From contig NZ_JAILPX010000135.1 in NCBI RefSeq assembly GCF_024699275.1, positions 1-6,881 on the forward strand: a DNA stretch of 6,881 bases, given 5' to 3'. Origin of the DNA: Selenomonas sp. Its GTDB lineage: Bacteria; Bacillota_C; Negativicutes; Selenomonadales; Selenomonadaceae. This document shows, piece by piece, positions 1 through 5,567 of this stretch. The position numbers and the translations under genes were made by a program. The notes beneath the pieces are model-generated. The model ran no database searches, was not told where the DNA came from, and saw nothing but the letters and a program-made list of their open reading frames with translations. How positions within the stretch are numbered: position 1 is the stretch's first letter; the number at the start of each line of letters is the position of its first letter.

Positions 1-486
1 AGTCTGAAAATCCTGGATTTCAAAACTGCTTCGGCTGCGCACAAGATCACAGATGGTTCGCTCCATATCATAGATGGGAACCATGTGTCCGAATGAGTTT
101 TTATATTCTATCCGTCCAACATTAAGTAATTCCTTTTTTACGGTGAAGACCTTTATTCCAGATGCCTTGAGTTTTTGTGTATTATAGCCGGAATAGATGG
201 TTATGGTCTGTTCCATAGGTTCACGGTCAATAAGTTCATAATAGAAAAGCGCCTCGTCATGAGAAAAAACTGCTCGTGGGCATCGCTGGTGCAGAACGAA
301 TGCGCTGTCTTCCCATGCTTCGGGAGAAAGGTATACGCCTTGTGCCACTCTCTCAAAATGGTTATCCGTGATAAAACGATAAAAACTGTCCTTTGCTATG
401 CCGCTGCGGAGAGCTTCTTTTGTCAGAAGAAGTCCCGATTCATCAACATAGTTTGCAATTGCTTTCATGATATCACCAACTTTCAT
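1..486 (-). CDS. AbiEi-family antitoxin / viral-defence transcriptional regulator, C-terminus cut by window edge
   Basis: Reading leftward from ATG at 486, the frame stays open for 162 codons to base 1, so the 3' end lies outside the window. Residues ~5-52 form a winged-helix-like N-terminal domain ending in FERVAQGVYLSP, the usual end of the AbiEi N-terminal domain. Next come PRAVFSHDEALFYYELID (70-87) and YDMERTICDLVR (139-150), both matching the conserved 'SH..AL' and 'eRTi.Dl' segments of the family. Known AbiEi proteins repress their own operon and counteract the nucleotidyltransferase toxin AbiEii, which is normally the next gene; here it would lie left of base 1 and cannot be seen. The ATG at 486 has no clear Shine-Dalgarno. 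An in-frame ATG at 468 is preceded by GGTGAT and is an alternative start. The family call is from motif memory, without alignment; a stand-alone COG5340-type regulator is the main alternative. Confidence 0.8.
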   Translation of the reverse strand, partial: MKVGDIMKAIANYVDESGLLLTKEALRSGIAKDSFYRFITDNHFERVAQGVYLSPEAWEDSAFVLHQRCPRAVFSHDEALFYYELIDREPMEQTITIYSGYNTQKLKASGIKVFTVKKELLNVGRIEYKNSFGHMVPIYDMERTICDLVRSRSSFEIQDFQT

Positions 487-516
487 GCTTATATTATATA
501 TTAAATGAGCATGAAA
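481..516. promoter_or_regulatory. Inverted repeat at the abiEi-like gene start (candidate autoregulatory operator)
   Basis: TTTCATGCT (481-489) and AGCATGAAA (508-516) are perfect 9-bp inverted arms separated by 18 bp of very AT-rich DNA. The left arm contains the start codon of the leftward gene. A minus-strand TATAAT (498 down to 493) lies in the spacer, so a protein bound to both arms would cover the promoter. AbiEi proteins are known to bind inverted repeats in their own promoter, which makes this the natural candidate site. The inverted repeat is directly visible; the operator role is inference. Confidence 0.5.
493..498 (-). promoter_or_regulatory. Possible -10 element for the abiEi-like gene
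   Basis: The minus strand reads TATAAT here, a perfect -10 hexamer. No good -35 is found at 16-18 bp (TCGATT or similar). Transcription would begin near 486, giving a leaderless message from the ATG at 486, or an ~18-nt leader if the ATG at 468 is used. AT-rich sequence produces such hexamers by chance, so support is modest. Confidence 0.3.
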
Positions 517-664
517 ATCGAAAGAATCCCACCAGTCTTTCGTGTATACTTACGGCGCAGTCATAAAAAGACACCTGGCAGTACCATGCGCCATGGCTCA
601 AATGACCAGGCAGGCTGGTATTGTCTGTTTCATACAATTCTAACCCCAAATAGCAATCCACATA

Positions 665-694
665 TTGTCAAGGCTTTTTATCCTATGGTAAAAT
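665..694 (+). promoter_or_regulatory. Sigma-A-type promoter of the GNAT gene
   Basis: TTGTCA (665-670) and TAAAAT (689-694) are separated by 18 bp. The -10 is preceded by TGG, giving an extended TGn -10. Transcription would start near 701 and leave a leader of about 40 nt before the ATG at 743. Confidence 0.55.
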
Positions 695-742
695 TAAATT
701 GCAAGGCGCGAGTTATTAACGATTAGATAAGGAGAATGAAAA

Positions 743-1237
743 ATGACAATCGTAAAAGCCCACACCTGTGACATCCAAGAATTGTATGCACTGCAATTGC
801 TGTCCTTTGAAAGTTCAGCACAATTAGTTGGCAGCAGGGCATTACCAGCTCTAATGGAGACACTAGAGGAAATTGAACGCGATTTTGAACAGTGGACTGT
901 TCTGAAGATGATGAATGAAGCGGGAGAAATCATCGGTGCAATTCGCTATCGTTTATTGCATGATGTGGTTGAACTGGGGCGCTTGATGATTCATCCGGAG
1001 TATCGTGCTCAGGGACGTGCCAAACGCCTACTCATGGCAGTGGAAGAAGAACATCCCGATAAAATCAAAGAACTTTATACTTGCACCAAAAACTGGTTAA
1101 ATATTCAGCTCTATGACAAGATGGGCTATCGCCCCACAAAAGAAGTAGAGCATCCAAGTGGTTTATCCTTCGTTTATATGCGAAAACACAGGGATTCGAA
1201 TATTGACGCCCGATGTGAACCAGCTTTAGTTGATTAA
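743..1237 (+). CDS. GNAT-family N-acetyltransferase (164 aa)
   Basis: The product should transfer an acyl group from acyl-CoA to an amine; the substrate cannot be told from sequence. The GNAT core is visible: strand/helix pattern to ~70, then ELGRLMIHPEYRAQG with the acetyl-CoA pyrophosphate-binding loop R88-A-Q-G91-R-A93 (R-x-x-G-x-A/G), and a C-terminal NIQLYDKMGYRP segment (120-131) typical of motif B. The start is set by AAGGAG (729-734), 8 nt upstream. The gene is monocistronic, with its own promoter and a terminator just downstream. The last ~15 residues (after YMRKH) extend past the usual end of the fold and look like an unstructured tail. Confidence 0.85.
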   Translation: MTIVKAHTCDIQELYALQLLSFESSAQLVGSRALPALMETLEEIERDFEQWTVLKMMNEAGEIIGAIRYRLLHDVVELGRLMIHPEYRAQGRAKRLLMAVEEEHPDKIKELYTCTKNWLNIQLYDKMGYRPTKEVEHPSGLSFVYMRKHRDSNIDARCEPALVD

Positions 1238-1247
1238 GCATGCTAAG

Positions 1248-1291
1248 AATGCCCTTATGAGTCGCTTTTGCGAACTTATAAGGGCATTTTT
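1248..1291 (+). terminator. Rho-independent terminator after the GNAT gene
   Basis: A long stem pairs AATGCCCTTATGAGT (from 1248) with AACTTATAAGGGCATT (to 1288), closed by a CGC/GCG top with a short T-rich loop and containing one G-T pair. It is followed by a run of five T starting in the stem end. It sits 10 bp after the stop codon. The arms may also stop leftward transcription from the convergent 1380-3678 unit, though the T-run on that strand is weaker. Confidence 0.85.
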
Positions 1292-1379
1292 ACAAATTGT
1301 CTTGCCTGTTTGATGGCTGGCCGATAGGCTTTTTCGTAGCGTCTATTTTATCGCCCCTTTGCGCTGCCGATTCTCCAGT

Positions 1380-1841
1380 TTAAGGCTGGCCGTCGCTATG
1401 CCCCGCCATCTCCAGCAAGCGGGTAAGGCCCTTTATAAATTTTTCATTATCCTCCTCCGTACGTCTGGACGGGCCTTTCAAATGCACCTTTTTCTTTGAC
1501 CGCCTGGCTTTTTTCGCCATATGCCGCTCCATCAACAGCCGATCAATATTTTCTGCCGTATACTGCCAGCCGTTTTGATGAATCGCATACGCTTTCTTCC
1601 CCAAGGCCATCGCAGCCACGCCATAATCCTGGGTCACGACGATGTCCCCGGTTTGGCAAAGATTGATAAGTGCCAGGTCAACAGCATCTGCCCCTGCACC
1701 AATTACGCGCACCTCACTGTAATCGGAAGTCAGGATATGGTTGGTGTCACAGAGAAGCGTTACGTTCAGCCCGTATTTTCTGGCCACCTGCTCCGTTAGT
1801 TTTACTACCGGACAAGCATCTGCATCAACATAAATTTGCAT
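1380..1841 (-). CDS. yqxD: YaiI/YqxD family protein (UPF0178, PIN-like), 153 aa
   Basis: This is a full-length member of the widespread UPF0178 (DUF188) family, whose biochemical role is not established; the fold is related to PIN-like nucleases. Visible signatures are the N-terminal VDADACPV (5-12, acidic D6 and D8), GAGADAVDLAL (48-58), GDIVVTQDYGVA (65-76), and the C-terminal basic-acidic motif KGPSRRTEEDNEKF (122-135). Clustered aspartates D6, D52, D55, D66 and D72 suggest a metal site. Nineteen bases separate it from the regulator gene upstream on the same strand. Its ribosome site (GGAAGGGG) begins right at that gene's TGA stop, so the two are probably co-transcribed and translationally coupled. 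Confidence 0.92.
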   Translation of the reverse strand: MQIYVDADACPVVKLTEQVARKYGLNVTLLCDTNHILTSDYSEVRVIGAGADAVDLALINLCQTGDIVVTQDYGVAAMALGKKAYAIHQNGWQYTAENIDRLLMERHMAKKARRSKKKVHLKGPSRRTEEDNEKFIKGLTRLLEMAGHSDGQP

Positions 1842-1860
1842 CCGATAAAATTCCCCTTCC

Positions 1861-3678
1861 TCAATAGTTCTGCTTCGTCCCCATGTTCTCCGCCCGCTCC
1901 AGCAGCAAAAGCAAATCTTCCATATTCTTAAGTCCGCCCCAGGAAAGCCTAGGCAGTGCCAGTAAAGCCGCCAGCAGGATCTCCAGTCCGCAGGAAACCT
2001 GCTGCCATTCCCAGGGACACAGCTGCAGCCGGCAAAAGACAGCTATGCGCTGTCCCTGCAGGCGTGTCCTGCCTGGGGCCGGATAAAACCGCAGCCGGCT
2101 CTTATCCATCGCCGGAGCCATGGACAGCTGCAAGGCAACATGGCGGAACAAAATCCAATTTTCCGCCTGCTCATCTGCGGAAAGCGCTGGTGCCAATTCA
2201 CCATAATCCCGCAGGAAAGCGGCCAAAAACCGGCGCCGGTTTTCCCGTTTCTGCCCTTCGATATGGCAGCGGATTTCCCGGATATTCTGCGGTGTCAATA
2301 GCGGATTGGCCACCACCCAGTCGCCGGAAAAGAAAGCCGGCATGGGCAGGGTGGAAATAACCAAGGACACGCCCTGAAGCTGCTGCAGTTCTTCTTCCCC
2401 ATGGATATCCACCAAAACGTGCAAATCCCGCTGAAAATGACGCATCAGCTTTTCCTTGAGCTCATAGTCATAATCATAATAGAAAGGAATAAAAAGCCCA
2501 CAGGTTACTTTTTCCTGTTCGGCAGCGGACTCCCCATCCAGTGCCAATCCCAGATGAACGGCCAGGAAAGCCGCATCTTCCTCACTGAAATTCCTGTCCA
2601 AAAGGCGCGCAAGTTCCCGACAGAAATCCATCGCCAGACAAAAAGCAAAGGGCGCAGTCTGTTTCATGGCCTCTGTCTGGAGATTGATGTTCCGACGCCC
2701 CAGCTTCTTCCGCTGGAACATCGTGTGAAGATTCATAGCCAGCCGCACCCGAAAGCGGTCATTCCGTGGCAGAAAAGGCAATTCCCGCTCCAGCCAGGCA
2801 AAGGACGCCACGATAAGGGCATTCATCTCCGCCGGTACTCTGGCCAAAAAATCCCGAAAACTCAACTGCCGAAAATCCTGGGGCAGCCAATAGGAATAGA
2901 AAATGCCCTTTAAGTGATGGTACTCTGCCCTTGGCAGGGACAGGACGCAAAGTTCAGCAATGCGCTGTCCCATGGCAGCCACTGCCGCAGACACGGACTC
3001 ATTCTCCCCAATGCTCACCAGATGACCCAGCCGGATGCGGCTGACCGCCGTGAGCACATCCTGCAGCAGATGAGGCCACAGATTATCATTTACCACCAGA
3101 CCCTGCTCCTGACTGCCCTCCCAAAGGGATTCATAGAGCTGCCTTACAGGAAAATCGGGAAAGACCTGTTGCAGCCCCTTCAGGGAAAATCTGCCCGGAT
3201 CCAAGGTTTCCGTAATGGTCTCCCCCAAGAGATTCCGCTTGTCCTCCTCATGGCCTTTCAGCAACAGACAGCCCCCCGACGTATGAAGGGAAAGGGACGT
3301 GCCCAAAAGTTTTCCCTGCAGTTCCCCCATATCCTTCTTGATGCTTTCCGGACTCACATGGAGTGCATCAGCCAGGCGGAAAATTTCCTGTTTGTCCTGG
3401 TGGCTGAGCAGAATGCGCCGACAGATATAGATAATCCGTTCCCTGCGCGTATACGCACCGTCTGGAGCCACTTTTTCTATGCGGTCATCAGCCACCAGCC
3501 GGTTCAGCCAATAGCCCTGCTGAGAAGAACAGATGATTTCCTGCGCCCCATTAAGGGCTGCCACGTCCTTCATCACCGTACGGGCGGAAATCCCCAGCTG
3601 TTCGGCCAGTGCCGCCGAAGTCAGGGGCGCTGCTGCCGCTTTTAACAGGCGCAGCAGTTCATATTGTCTTTGGGTCAT
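1861..3678 (-). CDS. BglG/MtlR-type PRD-domain transcriptional regulator (605 aa)
   Basis: This looks like a DNA-binding activator of the PRD class, normally controlled by PTS phosphorylation. Numbering is from the upstream GTG at 3684. It has an HTH_11 domain (~4-60, SAALAEQLGISARTVMKDVAAL at 23-44), a second HTH (~80-145, ADALHVSPESIKKDM at 105-119), PRD1 with His205 in WPHLLQDVLTAVSRIRLG, PRD2 with His320 (NLHTMFQRKKLG) and His377 (AFLAVHLGLAL), and a IIB-like domain (~391-480, ending LVISTLPMP). The IIB-like domain lacks the usual Cys/P-loop (CxxGxGxS), having FIPFYYDYDYE instead. The C-terminal ~110 residues show no clear IIA motif. ATG at 3678 is preferred because GAGAGG (3686-3691) is 7 nt upstream; GTG 3684 would abut this site. 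No PTS gene is visible; the divergent neighbour is an efflux pump. Confidence 0.85.
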   Translation of the reverse strand: MTQRQYELLRLLKAAAAPLTSAALAEQLGISARTVMKDVAALNGAQEIICSSQQGYWLNRLVADDRIEKVAPDGAYTRRERIIYICRRILLSHQDKQEIFRLADALHVSPESIKKDMGELQGKLLGTSLSLHTSGGCLLLKGHEEDKRNLLGETITETLDPGRFSLKGLQQVFPDFPVRQLYESLWEGSQEQGLVVNDNLWPHLLQDVLTAVSRIRLGHLVSIGENESVSAAVAAMGQRIAELCVLSLPRAEYHHLKGIFYSYWLPQDFRQLSFRDFLARVPAEMNALIVASFAWLERELPFLPRNDRFRVRLAMNLHTMFQRKKLGRRNINLQTEAMKQTAPFAFCLAMDFCRELARLLDRNFSEEDAAFLAVHLGLALDGESAAEQEKVTCGLFIPFYYDYDYELKEKLMRHFQRDLHVLVDIHGEEELQQLQGVSLVISTLPMPAFFSGDWVVANPLLTPQNIREIRCHIEGQKRENRRRFLAAFLRDYGELAPALSADEQAENWILFRHVALQLSMAPAMDKSRLRFYPAPGRTRLQGQRIAVFCRLQLCPWEWQQVSCGLEILLAALLALPRLSWGGLKNMEDLLLLLERAENMGTKQNY

Positions 3679-3701
3679 AGCCACCCCTCTCTTTCTTCCC
3701 T

Positions 3702-3730
3702 ATCATAGCATACCCCAGCGGAAATGTCCT
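3702..3730 (-). promoter_or_regulatory. Candidate promoter of the PRD regulator-yqxD unit
   Basis: On the minus strand there is an extended -10, TGC-TATGAT (hexamer 3707-3702), and 17 bp upstream AGGACA (3730-3725), matching 4 of 6 positions of TTGACA. Transcription would begin near 3695, giving a leader of ~17 nt that contains the GAGAGG ribosome site. Confidence 0.45.
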
Positions 3731-3766
3731 CTTCCCAGCAACTGACAGAAACGGCCCCGGTTTTCT

Positions 3767-3803
3767 GGTAAAGAATTTCACCGTCACGGTGAAAAAGTAT
3801 ACC
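3767..3803. promoter_or_regulatory. Long symmetric operator-like dyad between regulator and transporter
   Basis: The core is a perfect 19-bp palindrome, TTTCACCGTCACGGTGAAA (3776-3794, centre C3785). At equal distance on both sides lie GGTA (3767-3770) and TACC (3800-3803), so GGTA-N5-TTTCACCGT-C-ACGGTGAAA-N5-TACC is symmetric over 37 bp. It could bind a dimeric or tetrameric regulator, perhaps the product of the adjacent divergent gene. TTTCAC (3776) and TATACC (3798) spaced 16 bp could be a weak transporter promoter inside the dyad. If transcribed, the dyad would also form a hairpin. The symmetry is seen; the binding protein is inference. Confidence 0.6.
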
Positions 3804-3846
3804 GGCATAAAGGAAACTGCCGTGTTATCATCAAGATATTCGTCGC

Positions 3847-3940
3847 GCGGTCACCCACCCCAGGTGCCGCAAACGATCAAACTATGCAAAGGAGAGGACC
3901 CCATGAAGAAAATAAAAAACAGCCCGGGCGGCTGTGGGGT
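3847..3940 (+). promoter_or_regulatory. Structured 5' leader of the transporter mRNA with alternative pairings
   Basis: Hairpin 1 pairs GCGG-t-CACC (3847-3855) with GGTGCCGC (3863-3870), one bulged T, loop CACCCCA. Hairpin 2 pairs ACCCCA (3898-3903, between the ribosome site and the leader ATG) with TGGGGT (3935-3940), stacked on CAGCC/GGCTG (3920-3924/3930-3934). The segment TGGGGTGG (3935-3942) is also fully complementary to CCACCCCA (3855-3862) in hairpin 1, so the two pairings exclude each other. This resembles translation-attenuation leaders, but no folding calculation was run. Confidence 0.4.
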
Positions 3941-3956
3941 GGTAAACGCAAAATGA
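3903..3956 (+). CDS. 17-codon leader ORF coupled to the transporter gene
   Basis: The reading frame is MKKIKNSPGGCGVVNAK followed by TGA. It has the best ribosome site in the region, AAGGAGAGG (3889-3897), 5 nt before its ATG. Its stop overlaps the transporter start as ATGA (ATG 3953, TGA 3954-3956). The transporter itself has only a weak, distant GGGGTGG upstream, so it probably depends on ribosomes ending on this leader. The codons lie within the pairing elements of the 5' leader, so ribosome stalling here could change folding. Function as a regulatory leader peptide is inference; a non-functional small ORF cannot be excluded. Confidence 0.5.
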   Translation: MKKIKNSPGGCGVVNAK

Positions 3957-5371
3957 ATCAAACCCTTACCTCTATAGATTTTCCCCGCCGCTTGGACAGG
4001 CCGCTTTTCCTGTCGGTGCTGGCTACAGGCCTTTTGGCCTTTACCGGTGTAGTAATCGAGACAGCCATGAATGTCACCTTCCCCACTTTAATGCACGAAT
4101 TTCAGGTAACCATGTCTACGGTACAATGGATTACCACAGGCTATCTCCTGCTGCTGGCCATCGTCATTCCTGCTTCCCCCTTTATCAAGAAGCGCTTTTC
4201 CAGCAAGGCCATCTTTCTGACTGGCAATATCCTCTTCTCTTTCGGCACGCTGCTGGGCTTTTGGGCACCTTCCTTTGGGGTACTGCTGCTGGGCAGGCTG
4301 CTGCAGGGAGCAGGAACAGGATTGGCCCTGCCCCTCATGTTCAACATCGTCATGGAACAGGCCCCTTTGGCTAAGATTGGTCTGATGATGGGCACAGCTA
4401 CTCTGACCATTGCCATGGCACCAGCCATTGGCCCCTCTGTGGGGGGCTGGATTGTGGCCAGCTTTGGCTGGCGCATGATCTTTGCTGCCCTCCTGCCCAT
4501 ATTGCTGCTTTCCCTGCTCTGTGGAGCCTTTTCCATACGGCAGTCTTCCCCTTTACAGGCAGCATCCTTCCCCGGGCAGACCTATCTTTTCCTGACGATT
4601 GCCTTTACCTGCTTTATCCTGGCCGCCAGTTTCGCCGGCCAGAGGGGGTGGACAGATAATCTTGTGCTGGCCCTCTTTGCCGGCAGCGCACTTTTTTTAA
4701 CCGCTTTTTGCCGCTTTTCCCTCACTGCCTTTCATCCCTTGATTCACCTGCAGGTCTTCCGGCGAAGTTCCTTTTCCTTTTGTGTGGCAGGACTGCTTTT
4801 CCTGCAGTTCATCTGCCTGGGACTGGGCTTTTTAATCCCCAATTTTGCCCAAATCGTCCTCAAGGAGGATCCTTTCACCGCCGGCTGTATCCTGTTGCCG
4901 GGCTGCTTGTTAGGTGCATTGCTTGCGCCCATCAGCGGCAAACTCCTGGATCGCTTTGGTGCCAGAAAGCCCCTTTTGACCGGGTGCCTCTTTGTCAGCC
5001 TTTCCCTGCTGGCCTATAACGCCACCTTGACAGATGCCGCCGTTCCCCTTATGACTGGCATCTATGCCCTCTTTACGCTGGGCCAGGGCTTTACCTCCGG
5101 CAATTCCATGGTAGCTGGTTTATCCGCACTTCCCCCCGCCTTGAAAGCGGACGGCAACGCCGTTTTCAATACCTTGCAGCAGCTGGCTGGAGCCATTGGC
5201 ACCTCCATAGTGGCCACTGTGGTTTCCATGCCCCAGGCCCGATTTCCCCAAGACCTGGCGGCAGCCACCAGCCTGGGCAGTCGTTATGCCTTTCTTCTCC
5301 TGCTGATTCTAGCATTATTGCAATTTCTTTGCCTGTATTACGGCACAAAGAAAAAGGATACGATTGCCTAA
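3953..5371 (+). CDS. MFS efflux transporter, DHA2 (EmrB/QacA) family, 14 TM (472 aa)
   Basis: This is an inner-membrane drug:proton antiporter type protein; the substrate is unknown. About 14 hydrophobic segments can be counted (first at ~18-38, last at ~445-463). Family motifs seen are WITTGYLLLLAIVIP (59-73, TM2), RLLQGAGTG (115-123, motif B in TM4), the antiporter motif C APAIGPSVGGW (156-166, TM5), and a second-half motif A, GKLLDRFGARKPL (329-341). The loop after TM2 is KKRFSSK, a degenerate first motif A. Start 3953 was chosen because homologous sequence begins about there and its ATG overlaps the leader stop. An in-frame ATG at 3884 would add 23 polar residues but has no ribosome site ahead of it and overlaps the leader's own. 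It is divergent from the PRD regulator, which may control it. Confidence 0.88.
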   Translation: MNQTLTSIDFPRRLDRPLFLSVLATGLLAFTGVVIETAMNVTFPTLMHEFQVTMSTVQWITTGYLLLLAIVIPASPFIKKRFSSKAIFLTGNILFSFGTLLGFWAPSFGVLLLGRLLQGAGTGLALPLMFNIVMEQAPLAKIGLMMGTATLTIAMAPAIGPSVGGWIVASFGWRMIFAALLPILLLSLLCGAFSIRQSSPLQAASFPGQTYLFLTIAFTCFILAASFAGQRGWTDNLVLALFAGSALFLTAFCRFSLTAFHPLIHLQVFRRSSFSFCVAGLLFLQFICLGLGFLIPNFAQIVLKEDPFTAGCILLPGCLLGALLAPISGKLLDRFGARKPLLTGCLFVSLSLLAYNATLTDAAVPLMTGIYALFTLGQGFTSGNSMVAGLSALPPALKADGNAVFNTLQQLAGAIGTSIVATVVSMPQARFPQDLAAATSLGSRYAFLLLLILALLQFLCLYYGTKKKDTIA

Positions 5372-5400
5372 ACCTTCTATATTTACCCACCTTCATAAGG

Positions 5401-5452
5401 ATGCCCCTGGAATCTGCATCTATCCCCAGCAGATTCCAGGGGCATTTCTTTT
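5401..5452 (+). terminator. Strong rho-independent terminator after the transporter gene
   Basis: A perfect 17-bp stem pairs 5401-5417 (ATGCCCCTGGAATCTGC) with 5429-5445, loop 11 nt, followed by a T-rich tract (TTTCTTTTT). It lies 29 bp after the stop codon and separates the transporter from the independently promoted esterase gene. Confidence 0.93.
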
Positions 5453-5480
5453 TCCATTCTCCATAAAGACAGGGGTACAC

Positions 5481-5505
5481 CATACATGTATGTATTGACA
5501 TGTAT
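5481..5505. promoter_or_regulatory. PadR-box-like operator over the esterase promoter
   Basis: A perfect 12-bp palindrome CATACATGTATG (5481-5492) is followed by a second ACATGTAT (5498-5505), a direct repeat of 5484-5491 at 14-bp spacing. Together they contain ATGT-N8-ACAT (5486-5501), the described binding motif of PadR-type repressors. The right half ACAT overlaps the last bases of the -35 hexamer, a position suited to repression. The motif is seen; the regulator is not in the window and its identity is inference. A MarR-type protein is an alternative. Confidence 0.5.
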
Positions 5506-5523
5506 TATTCTCTATCCTATAAT
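5495..5523 (+). promoter_or_regulatory. Perfect consensus sigma-A promoter of the esterase gene
   Basis: TTGACA (5495-5500) and TATAAT (5518-5523) both match the consensus exactly with the optimal 17-bp spacer. Transcription would begin near 5530, giving a ~38-nt leader that holds AAGGAGGA (5553-5560), 7 nt before the ATG. Such a strong promoter and ribosome site usually imply either high expression or tight repression. Confidence 0.92.
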
Positions 5524-5567
5524 TAAGATGTTGATAAAAACCTTTTACCCGTAAGGAGGAATATTTC

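Noticed and set aside
175..504. 109-codon rightward open frame
   Set aside because: It is antisense to the AbiEi-like gene, which has clear family motifs; this frame has no ribosome site and shows no recognisable domain.
505..726. 73-codon rightward open frame between the antitoxin and GNAT genes
   Set aside because: It has no ribosome site, overlaps the inverted repeat and the GNAT promoter, has odd composition, and matches no family I know.
1189..1237. GGGATTCGAA near the GNAT end, resembling a tRNA T-loop, with a translated RDSN tail
   Set aside because: No matching T-stem, acceptor stem or other tRNA arms are found, so neither a tRNA gene nor an attachment-site remnant can be supported.
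1315..1392. Direct repeat GGCTGGCCG at 1315-1323 and 1384-1392
   Set aside because: Nine bases in locally GC-rich DNA, with one copy inside the yqxD coding end; probably chance.
2914..3645. 243-codon rightward open frame
   Set aside because: It is the antisense shadow of the PRD regulator, whose HTH and PRD motifs are convincing. The Pro/Gln/His-rich translation is typical of a complement frame.
3884..3952. Upstream ATG extending the transporter by 23 residues
   Set aside because: No Shine-Dalgarno precedes 3884, the extension is polar and atypical, and its codons contain the ribosome site of the leader ORF.
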